DNA of 64,000 nt. It comes from Ustilaginoidea virens (taxonomy: Eukaryota > Ascomycota > Sordariomycetes > Hypocreales > Clavicipitaceae). The notes under the pieces are model-generated. The model was not told the DNA's origin, searched no databases, and saw only the letters and a list, made by a program, of their open reading frames with translations. Shown here one piece after another: positions 1 to 13,450 of the stretch (the stretch's first letter is position 1; each line of letters begins with the position of its first letter). The stretch is taken from contig NC_057318.1 in assembly GCF_000687475.1 (NCBI RefSeq), positions 3,348,001 through 3,412,000 on the forward strand. Direction: 5' to 3'. The translations under genes and the position numbers were made by a program.

Positions 1-1900
1 TGTCGACAAATGCTGTAGCTGAGAACATGATGGATTGGTAAAGCAATAGACTCGTCTGTCCATTTGCGCCATCTCGCCGGTCGACAATGCTCAGGAAATG
101 GTGCAGATCAATAAGCGGCATGTACGGATAAACGTATTCAATGTAACACTGGAGCAGCGCATTCTGCAGAGCAATGTTGGGTAGCGTCAAGGCACCCTTA
201 ATGGCGAGATATTGGACGTCTTCTGGTGCAATTTTGGGGGGCAGAGGTCGAACAAAGGCCGGCAGCTGGGAAGCAGCAGCATCTGGAAGCTCCAACGAGT
301 TGAGAGAGTGAGCCGTGCGGCCATTTGCAAACGAGGAAACCTGCGGGGCAAATCATCAGCCTTTTCTTCTTCTTCTTCTTCTTCTTTTCAAACGGTGGGG
401 GTTTATAAAGGGCCAAAAAAAAAAATAGAGAGAAAAAGAAATCCACATCTTGGGAAATACACACGTCAGTGAAGTGGGAATAGTCGTTGCGGTATCCAGT
501 GCATCGTTGATCTGTGGGAAAAGTTTATTGTTGTCAGCTTGGTAATGCCGTTATACAGAATCCAGCGTGAGACTCCGCATTGCTGCTGTCATGGTCTCAT
601 TGTGATGGCCCCTTTTTTGCTCATGCTCATGACACAACATGTGACCATTCACATGTGAAGAGGCAAAATCGCTTTCCATATATGCAAGCATGGCCCGTGA
701 TCATGGTTATGTGGGGCGACGTCAAGGAGCTGAAATTAACTCCGAAGGAGGAATGTGGGTCTTGGCATCGCGGAGTGGTTGAAGTGGGGGTGGGTTGATA
801 AGGGGGGAGTGGATTAAAGGGGGGAGGAGTGGGTTGGGTAGTGGGTGGGGGAGCGCCACTTTTTTCCTTTTGAAGCCAAGTGGAGGCAGGGTCGAGGGTG
901 GACACCAGATGGAAACGAACTGTGGATTCGTACCGAAACGGAAAACCTCTCCGTTGCTTGGAGGGTGGATAGGAAAAACATGCGCAGCGTGAGCACTTAC
1001 AGAGCATGTGAGGGACATGACCGTCATTGCGGCGGCTCTTGGGCATCAATGGTGTACCACTGACCGCGTCCGAGCTGTGCGTGGAGAAAGCAGAGACGCT
1101 GCTTGAGCGTGTCGCTGCATCTGTGCCACTTGTCGATAATGGGGGGGTTGCCAACGAAGCGGATATCAACGTCGACGGCGCTGCGGAGGATGGCTTTGCT
1201 GTTGCTTGTGCTTGCGCTTGCGCTTGGCTTGTAGACGTGGCAGCGGATGCGATTTTGCGTCGAAGTTGCGTCTCGGTTGACGAGCTGGTGGAAGCCAGCG
1301 AGGTTGGTGGTGTGCCGATTTTCTTTCTGGAAAGTCTGGGTTAGCGTCAGTGCGGAGAAGTGTCTTGAAAGATGCAGTCAGCGCAGCGCAGACTGCAGGC
1401 AGGCCATCCAGAGGTCGGCAGGGCGGAACAAAAATGACTCACTTTCGCCGACGGCTTTCTTGCACGATGCACTGGACAAGAAAACGTCAGCCGGCACTCC
1501 AGAGCCACGGGATTTTCTTTCCCATGTCGTGAAATCGCAGATACGTTACGCAACACTGAACAGAGCAACGCGCAGGCGCACTGGCAAGAAATTAGTTGGT
1601 TAGTATCAAACTAGAACTCACTTCGACGTTGTCCCAGCGGCAGTTGCCGCAGGGTGCACCTTCGACAACATCGCAGCGAACTTTGCGCGCTCGACACGAC
1701 ACACAAGCTCGTGCCGCTCTTCGCTTGGTGGCTTTATGGGGGCCGCTTGGGGCCTGGCCCCCTGCTGCCGCTCGTTTTTCACTGCAAGTGCTCTTTTCCC
1801 CGGAATCCGTATGCTGCGAAGAGGCGGGGGAAGCGTGGTCTGGCACGGCTTCTGTCGTCATCGTCGTCGGGAATTGCAAGTCAATGAGAAGGCTTGACAT
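1..1900 (-). CDS. Zn2Cys6 transcription factor, CTF1-beta/FarB type (partial, C-terminus off window)
   Basis: Likely a nuclear regulator of cutinase and fatty-acid catabolism genes. I built five exons on the minus strand from splice sites and phase: 1900-1622, 1471-1443 (29 nt), 1326-1001, 511-465 (47 nt) and 340 to the left edge. Joined, they encode a binuclear zinc cluster starting CVSCRARKVRCDVVEG, continuing CGNCRWDNVEC, then a basic QESRRRKKK tail. A Ser/Thr/Ala-rich linker follows, then VPHMLYQ and the start of the fungal TF middle region (PLPPKIAPEDVQYLAIKGAL). This order is characteristic of the CTF1/FarA/FarB family; VEGAPCGNC favours the beta/FarB branch. All donors are GTGAGT, GTAAGT or GTGTGT and all phases agree. 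Start is uncertain: ATG at 1900 or 1861. The rest of the protein lies beyond base 1. Confidence 0.85.
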
Positions 1901-3302
1901 AATTGTTCGTCGGCCCCTTTCTGCCGCCTCAGTCTCCGTATGCCTCCGTATGTCTCCGTCGCCAATAGTGCTAGTGCTTTCTCCGTGAAGTCGGGAATGC
2001 AAGTCTTGGGGCTTGAATAAAGCGTTCTCGTGATTCCCGAGCACAGTCTCCAACGGGCAAGGTCGCATAGAACGCAAAATTGCCGTTGAGGCGACTCCTA
2101 TCTGACAAGAACCCAAACAGCGGGTTTCGGTGGCTGTTTGCGGTGGATGATTCGATGTCCGTCCTTGCACACGGACGTGGGAAATTGCTCTTCGGGTCGT
2201 CGGTTCAATTGCCGCAGGGCGCTGAACAAATCGGTTGTCGTGCCCGGTGCAGAGCCAGTTGTTGATGCTGTGGTCGGTAATTCCTCATTGAAAACCAAGA
2301 CGATTGATTGTTAGGGTCAAATGGGAACTCGGTCCACTGTGCCGTGTCGTCCATGCACAAGAAGCAGAAACGGGAAACTGGGCTGGCGGTGCGAATCGTG
2401 CGATTATTAAGTGACGCAATTTCGGTGCCGGAACGATTCTCTCTTTGCGGCTGCTACTAGTGACCGTTCTTACCAAAGTTCCGTTTGACCGCGACCTTTG
2501 CACTTTCCCATTTGCTAGCCGTGACAGAGCTGATTGGACGGACGAAAGGGTTGGTTGGTTGGTTTGTTAATCTCGGCAGGAACTATGGGCAAGGTAGCTT
2601 CCTACACGCGTAGCGAAGCAGTCAAGCAGAAGGAGGGCCCAGACAGGGGGAGGAATTCGACAAGACACAAAGGATGAGAGTCATAAGACGACTGATGACC
2701 GATTTGAAGGGGGAGAAGAAGAATTTTAGAAGAAGGAGAAGAAGAAAACGAAAACGAAAAAGAAAAGGAAGAAGTAAAAGTAACAGAAGAAGAAGAACGA
2801 AGGCCAAAGATGGCCAAATCCGGGGCCGGGTTTCATGACTTTCCGTGGGCTTGGACTCGTTGATCATCGCTGATGACTGGACCCACAAAACCTAAAGCCT
2901 GGGGCGTTATTGCTCTTCGCCCAGTGCCGGTCCCCCGCCCTTGACAAGGACCGTTCAAGGTGGGGCTGCTCCGGAGCGCGGGTATTTGCCAAGTACTCCG
3001 TTAGGCTTGGGGTCCATTATTATTGGATGTGAAGGTGGGTAAGGTCTGGTGGGCGAACGGTAGGGTGGGAAGGATTGATGATGGGAGGGATCAGATGGCA
3101 AAAGATGGGGGGACAAGCTGCCAGCCCTTGCTGGGTGGATTTAGGAACGTTCGCCATGGAGTCATAGACCCAGCGCGCCTGGGAAGCGCCCTGGGAAGCG
3201 CACTGGGCTTCAAATGTCTGGTCGAATTGATGATTAGGCCTCGTGGCCCCCTTTTAGCAGACATCAATTTGATGGCTTGTTTTCGCCACGCCATTGATTT
3301 TG

Positions 3303-3334
<32 letters not shown>

Positions 3335-6274
3335 CGAGGAGAACTGCCGTCGTCTTCAGCCCCTCTGTTCTTATGAATGTCATGCCATATCTTTGCAATC
3401 GCAGTCGCGATTCGGGAATGTGAATGTCCGAAAGTTCCTTGACCGTCCTTCCAATGTCTTGATGTATCCGCTGTCCACAATGCACAACCTCCGGTGGAAG
3501 TGGCACCGTCAAGTCAATCCCATGACGTGAATCAGGCCCCTCCAGAGTCCACAGTGAACAGTGCATACATGTACTGTGCATCCTGGTGTCTGGTGTTCTC
3601 CGTTCTGTTGCAGGCTGGGATGATTATTGCAGGATGAGCGGAGCGCAAATGCGCGCAGTCACGGGACAACTTCCGCCTTTTCTTGGCCGGCGGGCTGCCA
3701 ACTTAGTGACTGGCCTATCCCAGCGCTAGCAACCTTGGGCATCTGATTTATTCATGCATGCGGCCAGGCACTATCAAGGTATGCGGTGACAGAACTGCCG
3801 TGCCCGTGTTGGGAAGCAAAAGGAAAAACAGGAAAAAAGAGAAAAAAGAAAAGGCTCTGCGAAGCCATGAATTGTGGGGACTTTCCAAGCCGTGGGAGAC
3901 CAGGAAGCCAGCCAATTATATATCTAAGAGTGCAGACGACCAGCTTTACAATCTGAATTCCGCCGCCGTGGTCCTGTGATTCCAGCTTGACGCGCGACAT
4001 GGCCATGGGAGCACGACGCCGAGACAGGGAGGACAGGGAGCCCCCCCAGGGGTTGCATCAACTGCGGCCATGCTTGCCCCAGAAAAGGGAAGGGGGGGAA
4101 GGAAAAAAGAGAAAAAAGAGAAAAAAAAAAGAAAGAAAAAAGAAAAGAAAAGAAAGAAGACAGATGCCAAAGCGATGAGGGCGTGCAGGCTCGTCATCAC
4201 TCGTGCACGTATTTTTGTGTTGCATCGTGCCCTGTTTTTCGTCGTCATCGTCGTTGCTGCTGCTGCGTCAGTGGGGACTTGTGTCCAAGCCGTCCCCATG
4301 AGGCGGACAGCTCAACTGAAGTGTTTTAGCCTCCGGGCTCATTCTTCACTTGTTTCCGCCTCCCGTTGCAACTACGAGAGTGGGCGGGCTAGGCTAACCT
4401 TACCATGTACGGAGTACGGAGTCCGGACCGCCCTGATGGGAAGTGGCCCCCCCCCCCCCCTGGCAACACTCGCCTTGTCGCGGATACCATAAAGACCTGG
4501 TGGGTCTGGATTCTGTACGACATGCCGGGGGACAAGGGGGTTTGGGCAAGACTGGGAACTTTGTACGAGAATGAACATGGCGGAACTGTACATATCAGGT
4601 CACTCCAGATTCAATGTCCCGGGAGGGCAAAGGGCAAAGCCTGGCCGTAGGAAGTCTCAGACGGTCGCGGGAATCCCGACATTCGAGAATATCCAGCTGG
4701 ACTTGGAACCCCTGAGGCTGCGTGATTCCAATGCAACTGCGGGTCTCGGTGGCGCTGCACCCGAAAATTTCTCCCGGGGGGCTTCTATAGCGAGCAGGGC
4801 AAGTAAATCCTCAAGCTTAAATTGAAGAAATAGAACCCAGGCTCGTTGGCACGCGACATCGTTTACTCGCCAGAGAAAGCCTCAAAGGCGGTCAAATCGG
4901 TAGCTATCGGCTACCGACTACCGGTCACCGATGACCGGTTACCCATCTAGGCAAGCATCTACCTAACATTACCCTCAGTTCCGTCGAAAAAAAAAAAAAA
5001 AAAAAAAAAAAAAGAGAGAAAAAAAAGGGGCACCCAAGTCCTTACCCGTCGACGGTTGGAAATCAACTCTCGAAACGTCGCGCTTTTGCTACCGTGACGG
5101 CTGACAGCCTGACTCGTGCGGTTCCCCCACCATATGCCGGCTTCCGATGCACTCTCCACCCCGGAACCGCTGTGCGGCTGTGCGGCTGTGCGGCTGTGCG
5201 GCGGTGCGGGAAAGCAATGGAATGATTCGAGTCCATCAGCCTTGTCGCAGGGGGTGCTGAATGTTTTGCCTCTCGGTACCCGAGGCCCCCCCTCCCCCTC
5301 CCCCCGTCGATAGCCGACGCTCGGAAGGACATGTCGGTCTCCGAACCTATCACCGAGCCAACTCCTCCACCCCCTCCCAAGGGAAGAGGGAAGATGGAGG
5401 GAGGGAAGGAAGCGTGGAGTGAAGGTGCAACACAGCAAATAACCTGCCTGCCTGTAACCTGCAAAGTCATCTTGTCCAGCCATATTCCTGCTTCCTCAAA
5501 ACTACCTCCTCCTGGCTTTACCGAAACAACCCCCCCCCCCATATTTCACTGCCTCGTCTTGTTCCGTCTTTTCCATCTCGAGATGGTTCCTCTTACTACG
5601 CCTACGCCGCATGACCCAGCACAGTTATTCAAGCCACGGGATAAAGTTGCTCATGCCGTCACCCTCACATTCAACACCTTGAACCAACCTTGATCTCGGA
5701 GCTTGACAACACTGCATAGCGGAGCCAAGCTTTGTTGCTTGACTCTTCCATCATCATGTCCCCATTGACTTCCTCGCGTCACATATCGAGAAGATGGGTG
5801 CATTCGCATCCGGAGCTTCGCCTTTAACAACACCGACCAGTTGCTGTACCGTATCACCAACGCTCTTTTCCATGCCTCTCGATTCGCAATGCAATGTCCA
5901 AGTTTTACACAACAAACCTTTGCACCTCGCGTTGCGTTGCAATTTCATGGCCAGATTACGTGGGTCTTGGTTATTGATTCGGCAACATTGAATCATCCGA
6001 CAATGACACGGAATAGCAAAAAAAGCACACAAATGCCAACACTGCCCACGTTGGAGCGCTGGATTTCAATTTCATAAAACGCCTTATGGATATCCACATC
6101 CAATTCCTTGTTCAACTTCCCACATCCCTATTTTCTTTGCACAAGATGAGGTCGTGCCAGACCCTCCTCCTTAATCACTCTGGCAGCTCATCAATTTCTT
6201 CAATTCTCCAGCTTTATTACCGAGTCTTGACGACTTGGTCCCATCAAACATTCTCTCACCTTGCAGGTGGCGTC
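1901..6274. other. Intergenic, no gene recognised
   Basis: No open frame here shows a recognisable domain or consistent splice structure. It holds a 31-nt G run (3304-3334), a 27-nt A run (4987-5013), purine-rich AGAAG tracts (2715-2800), an A/G tract (4097-4160), a short GTGCGGCT tandem repeat (5171-5208), an AT/CG alternating block with several ACCGGT-like words (4900-4945) and one TACGGAGTA motif (4408). The first part is the promoter side of the CTF1-like gene and the last part the 3' side of malic enzyme. Confidence 0.6.
3304..3334. repeat. 31-nt G homopolymer
   Basis: Unbroken run of G in gene-free DNA, the longest G/C homopolymer of the window. Confidence 0.9.
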
Positions 6275-9018
6275 CTACAGTCGGCCGCGAGCATCGGTAA
6301 AACACATTGGGTTGTAAGTTTGCTGCTTGATGAAGGCGTTGAGGGCAACATCGCCCCATTCTTCCCACTCGTGCCAATACTTGTCGGGCAGTTCTGACAC
6401 TCCATCTCGTCTAGCCGCCTTCATCACTTCTCTGGCAACGTTGATGCTGGCGTCACGGACACGCTCAATGCGCGGGTAAATCAACCCTCTTTGAATCTCC
6501 TCGGCGTTCAGCGAACCCGCCAACGCCTCTGCCGAGGTATACACCATATTGTCTGTGACACGGGAGGCTTTGGATAGAATGGCACCCAGACCCAGGCCTG
6601 GAAATACGTATACGTTGTTTCCCTGGTTCGGGTAATACGTCATCTCACCAACTTCGCCCCCAACCTTGACGGAGAAGGACTGGAACGGAGATCCAGAGGC
6701 AAAGATGACAGAGCCCTCGGTCCATTGCACCGCCTGCTCGAATGTGCACTCGGCTTTGGTCAAGGGATTGCTGAGAGGGAACAGGATCGGTCGGCGGCCC
6801 GCACCGCCCGCGTCAACAGAAGCCTTGAGGGCTCGGACTATGGACTCGGTGAAAATACCAAACGTGGCAGCGAGGCCAACCAGGGCGCTCGGCTTGACGT
6901 ACTCAATGACCTCTTCCAAAGTGCGAAACTGCTGGCCGTTGTTGTCGGTACGAGCAAAGTACTTCTTGTGCTCCGCCAACTTGTCACCGCGGTCTTTGGT
7001 AACGAGACCCTTGGTGTCAACGAGCCAAAACTTATCACGGGCGTCCGCTTCTGAGAAGCCTCGTCGGGTGTAGTACTCAACGAGCTGCTTAGCCACGCCA
7101 ACACCGGCGGAGCCCGCACCCATGAAGACCAGACGCTGTTCTTCGATAGGAACACCCGACAGGTTCACGGCCCCAATGTACCTAGTGGCATGTCAGTACG
7201 AGATGCCCATGGTCTGCATGGTGACGGCTGTCTCGTTTTGGCGCAGAGGATTTCTTTCGAGAGAACGTACCCGCCAAGGACAACGGCACCAGTGCCTTGA
7301 ATATCGTCATTGAAGGCACGATGGCTACTTCTGTAGCGATCTAGATATCTAAATGCCTTTTCGCTCTCAAAGTCTTCAAACTGCACAACCATGTTGGGAT
7401 AAACTTCTTTCACAGCTTCCATGAATTCGTCCATGAACTCTAGTTGCACCTCTACGGACGGCCGCTTCTGTCTGAGACCTAGATACAGAGGGTCCTTGAG
7501 ATTGGCCTCGCTATTGGTGCCGCAATCCAAGACGATGGGCAAAGTCTTTGCGGGATGTATGCCTGCGGCGGCGGTGTACAAGGCGAGTTTTCCAATCTGT
7601 TCCGGGAGGGGGGCAGGGGGTCAGCAAGGCCAATCGGATGATGGACAGTATTGAGTCATGTCTTGGTCTGGGATCTGCGTTGTGCTTACGGAGATGCCCA
7701 CGCCGTTCATACCCAGATCACCCAGTCCCAGGATACGAGATCCATCGGTGACGACACAAATCTCTGGATCCGAGCAGGGCCAGTTTCTCAGCATGGTGCG
7801 AATCGACGTTTTTTGCTTAATGGAGATGTACAATGCTTCTGGGCGGGTGTAGATGCTGGAGTATTGCAAACAGACGTCACCAATGGTAGGTGTATAAACC
7901 AGAGGCATGAGCTCGCGTACATTGTCCATCAGGAGTCGATAAAACAAGTCAACGTTGTGGTCCTTGAGATTTGACAGATAAAGATACTTGTCAAGGTTGG
8001 TTTGACGGGTTTGGATCATCTTCATCGCTCTGGCGCACTGAGTTTGAAGGCTCTCCATGGCATGGGGCAGGAGACCGGTGAGGTTTTTGCTAACACGCTC
8101 CTCTGGAGTAAAAGAAAGACCTGCAAAAAAAAAAAAAAAAAAAAAAAAAACGAGAACGCAAAAGGGCGAGCTTGTTAGTAAAAATAATCCAAGCCCTAAG
8201 CCCAGCGGAAGCTGACTCCGCATACAGCAGGATGCAGCCGGCATTTGATTTGCTGAACAAGACAACACCAAGCATCTACCGGAATAGAGAAGCGTTTGAC
8301 GCTTGCGGATTCAAAGCTCGAACTAGGGCAAAAGTGGTGTTGGGAGTTTTTACCTACCCTTGTTCCAGAGAGGCTCGCGGATGATTTGGTAGCCAGCAGC
8401 ACATGTCTGGGAGATGTACTGGGTTTTGCGGGATTGCTGGACCGCGCTACAGGTGTCCTTGACGTAGCCGCGATGCTGGTCAAGGGCCGCCATTTTCATT
8501 GCTTCTTCGATGGCCGAGACGTTGACGGTTGACATGGGGTTCAAGTAGGTAAGCCTGCGGCCAGATGTGAACATGGACTTATCAGATACAGATGTATGGG
8601 TGGAACGACCTGAGCTAACGGACGACGATGGTGAAGATGACCGAGGCGTTGACGCGTCTGAGCTTTCAGAACTTTTCGGAGACGCCATTGGCAAAGATGT
8701 GGAGGGAGAGGAGAGAAAAGAGGAGCAGGAAGAAACTGAGGAAGGGGGGGCCAAAGAAGTAGCAGCAGCAGCAGCAGCAGCAGCGACAGTTGATGTGGCA
8801 GCTGACGAAGAAAAAGACACGGAAGAAGCAGGGTAACGCTGACGGAGAGCGGCGGAGGCAACAAACGCTCTTGTCTTCGAAACGGTTGGGTCCTGGGGGG
8901 CGACAGCAGAGCGTCGGGAAAGGGAAAGGCGACTAAATAACAATCCGGGGAAACAAGGTCCGCCACCGAAACGAACCCAAGAACACCCGAGCCAGGTGGA
9001 AAGACGTTGCGGATACAT
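6275..9018 (-). CDS. NAD(P)-dependent malic enzyme, probable mitochondrial
   Basis: Converts malate to pyruvate and CO2 with reduction of NAD(P). Four exons: 9018-8358, 8120-7690, 7596-7271 and 7181-6275; phases agree and give 774 residues. Visible landmarks are the malic signature around YTPTIGDVCLQYSSIYTRPE, the SRILGLGDLGMNGVGI segment, catalytic-region VLDCGTNSE, FNDDIQGTGAVVLGG, the dinucleotide-binding FMGAGSAGVGVAKQL, and SNPLTKAEC near the C-terminus. The first 110 residues are Arg/Ser/Ala rich with almost no acids and a polyalanine run from GCT/GCA repeats, which looks like a mitochondrial presequence. A shorter protein could start at Met111 (8688), giving the usual family length, so localisation is inferred. 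Intron 1 has a 24-nt T run just before its CAG acceptor. Confidence 0.95.
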
Positions 9019-9559
9019 GCGAGGCAGAGAAAACCGAGGGATAACGGAGACGAAAGGCGCAAAAACACACGACGACGATAAGTGGAGTGAAGGAGGGACG
9101 AGAACCGGGGATCCACCGGGGGCCTGTCAGGAAGACTTTGGGGGAGGGGAGGGGCGGGCAAGTAAATGCTGCCTTGCTTGTGTGGCCAGGTTCTCAGATC
9201 GATCTATAAAGGCTTGAAATGGACGCAGGCCAGAACTGACGAAGGAATTGCAAAGCGAAGCTGGCGGGCTGCGATATGGAAACCGGAGGGGGGGGGGGGG
9301 GGGGGGGGGGGACTTGTGCATGGGGGCCGATGGACGGAACGGTCAAAGTACCTGAGCGAAGGAAACGATACCTGGGAGGCTGTTTGGGTCGGTGCCGGTG
9401 CCGGTGCCGGTGCCGGTGTTGGTGTGTGGAGATGATGAATGACTAACAATGCGTCATGGGGAAAGGCCAAGTACTCGGAAGAGGTACGGATAGAGAGGAC
9501 GGAATGTGGACAACTGCCCCTGCATGGCTACCTTGGATGAATCTTCCGTCCATGACTTG

Positions 9560-9598
<39 letters not shown>

Positions 9599-12500
9599 CG
9601 TTTTGCGAGGTCTGAATGGGGGAACTTGTCTGGTGCAAGTACCTATTGGGTGACGACGTTTCTTTCTCTGGAGAGCCAGACTAGACTAGACGTTCACGAA
9701 AGGACAACACAAAATCCACAAAAAAAATTAAATAAAAAAAAAAAAACAATGAAAAAAAGGTGGAGGGATTGAATGTAAAATTAGTAGCAAGTAGTGCATG
9801 TACATACGGAGTACTGAGGCAATTAAACGAAAAGTCGCGAGGGACCAGCCAGACTCGTTAGTCAGTAGGGCGCTCGGTAGGTCCGTAGCGCAACATTTTC
9901 AAGCGATTCGAGGACCAAAAAGAGACAATCCACCAGTCCGCACGCTTCTCCGTGTCTGTCTACACCGGGCGCACAGAATCATTGTTGCTGTAGATACATG
10001 CAAGGCCTCAAGCTGTCGGCAATGCACGCCGTCATGTCGAATTGCCGACAACTTGGGTAGCCCGCGCCTAGGGAGTAGGTAGGCAGGTATCCAGGTATCC
10101 AGGTATCCAGGAGAGTCTCGGCATGTCCTCACCCCAAGGGTGGCATGTTTAGTATTTGGAATTGACACGATGTGTGCACTTGCACGGGTGTACGGAGTAG
10201 AAAGAAAGCCTTAACCTAACCCAGACGGACCGGCATTCAGTTTGTCTGGAACTTTGGCTGCTGCTGTTGAGTTTAGTTGTTGGGGCTAACAAGCCTTGTT
10301 GGCGGGGATTGTGTATAATATACAGAATAAATTGTCACAATATAATCCTGGACAGAAATGGGAGCCCAGATTTTAAGGCGGCCCCCGACTTTGCCCGACC
10401 CGCGGAAGTAACCACGACGGAGTGGCGCCTCGGTGATACGAAAGACGACTTTGCGAGACGGATGGCCCGCGCCAGCGTCAGCGTCGGAGTTGCTCCGGGC
10501 TGGTAGCTTTTGGGTATTTGCCTTGATGTTGTATACATTCGGTTTTTGCTTGGTTACGCTGACGGTGACGAGACTTGATCCCCTGGACGCCGCTACCTGC
10601 CTGTCGACCTTGGGGGTTGCATTTCCCGAGTCTGTCCCGAGAAGCTAGTAATATCGCAGCCACCGAGTTTCAGCCTGGTGCCTGACCTGCCGTTGCCAGC
10701 TAGCTGCTTCGGCATGCAGCAAAGGTCAACTGGCCTATGACGGCAAACTGCTTTTTTTTTTTTTTTTGGTGTTCCCCTTTCCTTCTGCTTTGTCAAGTCG
10801 GTGAAGCTGTTTGCTCTCTTAGCTTGCGGCTGCCCTGCTGGACTTGTACCGTGTACCGTGGGAGATTTTGTTTGGTCTCTGTAATTGTCGAGCACTATTC
10901 CATGAACGAATCAGGCTGTCAGGAGGGGTGGCGCCCGCAGGTTGCAATGACACACCACCAGGCGAGTCAATAAGCCCTCCCCCCCTCCTCCCCTTCCCAC
11001 CCTTCCCAGAGCTTTAGAGCAGGGATCGTTGCATCAGGCATCGAGCAGGCCAGGTACAGTCGGATAGTTGGGGGGCTGACGTTGGCGTTCGTAAATCGGG
11101 GGGGAAAAAAAAAATAAGCATCGCCGCAAGCTTCCGTCTGGAGCTTCATTCTTCTTGGCCTCGTTGGGAGAACACGAGTTAGTGGACACGGGGGCAGGCA
11201 GACTCCAGACTCCAGACTTAGCCCTGATGTCCTCCTACGCGAGACTGTCCCCTGCGGGTGGGGGCGCTGGCGTGGCCTCGAATAAGATGACGAGATACGA
11301 AAGGGCATCCATCAGTCATCAGAGCATCAACCGATCAATCCCAAGTTACAGAGAATTAAAGTGAATTACAGAAGAGAAGATTTGGTGTCTGGCGTGGGTG
11401 GCAAAGACCCTCGCGCAGGAACGCGCAGGAACAGGAAGGAACAGGCAGGAACAGGAAGGAGCAGAAGGAGCAGGAAGGAGCGCCCGTCAACCTGCCTCTC
11501 TGCCTGGACATTTACCACGTTTTACATCCTCCGTATTCCGTATTCTGTATTCCGTACAGCAAGCAGCCAAGCAGCACAGCAACATGGATTACCTCCGTAA
11601 ACGCGGCAAAGAACCTTTTGGAATCCGACCTGACCCTTGTCTGATCCTTGTTGACGGATGGCGGGCGGAAAAGCAAAATACCGAAAAAGCAGAACCGACG
11701 GCTGGCGGACTCTGGAGCACCAACAAAAGTGGGCATAGGCACAGTTAGTTCATGGTGGTTGGGGCGCCGTTTTACGACTCATGCCTCCGTTTGCCGTGCC
11801 GCCAGAGTTGTTCGCAAAGCGAAAAAAGAAAAAAAGAAAAAAGACAGGAAAAATCGAACATTGCCGGCCCATTCATTCTTTGCTGTACAGGGCCACCAAT
11901 CCTGAGAGCGTCGCCGGGCACGTCTTGCATTTGTCTACCAATGTTTTCATCCCAGGAGGTCGCATTGGAGAAGGACGGCAAATCAGAGCTCCACCGCCGG
12001 CCAGCAGCCCAGGACGCTTCGCATCGAAGAGGTGCATTAACAGCCAAGGCCTGCTTTCCCATGTTGGAGCAGCCAAGAGGGCCAATGTCTGTCTCACTGT
12101 CGCGTGAGACGGAACCGAGTTTGAACTTTGAAGCACCGCAATCGTCAACCCGTGCAAGGGCTCTGTCACATCCCGGGCGTTTACGCCATCCATCTGTGGC
12201 AGGACAGTCCGCACTCGTACCGAGTACAAGCTTTAAAATGTCCCAAATATCGTGCCCATCGGGAGTGGGCCGAGCTGCTCTTGCAGGATGGAATCGATGG
12301 ATTCAGCTGCCAAGGTTCCGATTTCCCCCGAAGCCTGAATCAGGCCGCCCCCCTTCCCCCTTCCTCTCGTCGGAATCAGGTTTCAACGGCGCCCCCCGCC
12401 CCCCGCCCCCTGACAAGACGACGTGACAACGGCCGTCCCCAACATGGAAACGATGGGGTCGGAGATGGATCCCCAGGAACAGGAACAGAAACGACAAAAC

Positions 12501-12744
12501 TCATCAGCCAACCAGCGGCGCCTCGCTCCGCCCGCTGAACCTCGATGTGTGTGAGCTTCACCAGAATAAGCTCGCACCGCCTGGGCAGCCGACCTTGTCG
12601 CAGTTTGCCGACATCCGAGATTTGTCTCATAAATCCATTCCAACGTTTGTGCTTGCTTGGTCGTTTCAACAAAGCTTCCAACGCCGAAAAAAAAAAACTT
12701 GCAGCAAAGCTTGATGCGACAAGTTATTTTCTTTCCCTCCGCCA

Positions 12745-12745
<1 letters not shown>

Positions 12746-12785
<40 letters not shown>
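12746..12785. repeat. Heptamer tandem repeat CGTTCTC
   Basis: Five near-perfect head-to-tail copies of a 7-bp unit in the gene-free interval between malic enzyme and the OB-fold gene. Confidence 0.85.
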
Positions 12786-13123
12786 CTACGTGATCCGTAC
12801 GGTCGATAATACCACTGCTACGGCGACAGGCTCAGCCTGTTTCTCGCTGGGCATTTTCTAGACAAAGCCCGCATTGTGCCGCAGATTGTACATACATACA
12901 TACCACGGATTGCATGTACCACAATCTTTCTCAACCCTTGGGGGCAGGCGGATGAGTTGCGTCACGGCCAGACTCGCTTTTGTGTTTGCCATCCGTTGGC
13001 ACTTGCTCTGTGCTCTCAGTGTTGTCCCACGCTACCAGTGCTGATTTTTCTTTTTTCTTTTTTTCGGAACCGAGAAGCCCGCCGACATCACCAAATTTGC
13101 CGACATTTTGTCTTGCTTTGCAA

Positions 13124-13157
<34 letters not shown>

Positions 13158-13372
13158 AAACGTTGGCTTTCCGTGACATGAGAATGACCCCGGGGCAACT
13201 TCCACCCGACTGACTCGTCTTATCAGCAGCCATGGTAAACAATTCATGCTCTGCTGAACACGACGGCATGTCTCGTCTGCACGCTGGAGCCATTCGGTGC
13301 GGCCTTTGCGCAGCATCTTTTGCTCACCACGCTCGTATCTTGTGAGGCCCATGGCTGTGGAAGAAGAAGAAA

Positions 13373-13450
13373 ACACACACACACACACACACACACTCAC
13401 TCACACACACACTCACTCACACACACACTCACTCACACACTCACACACAT
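13373..13450. repeat. CA/CACT microsatellite
   Basis: About 78 bp of alternating CA broken at regular spacing by CACTCACT words. Lies in gene-free DNA and is a probable length-variable marker. Confidence 0.9.

Noticed and set aside
4571..4825. 84-residue plus-strand open frame
   Set aside because: No motif, no homologous family recalled, isolated in repeat-rich DNA.
11752..12426. 224-residue plus-strand open frame in the gene-free gap
   Set aside because: Low-complexity start from an A-rich tract, no motif, no splice partners.
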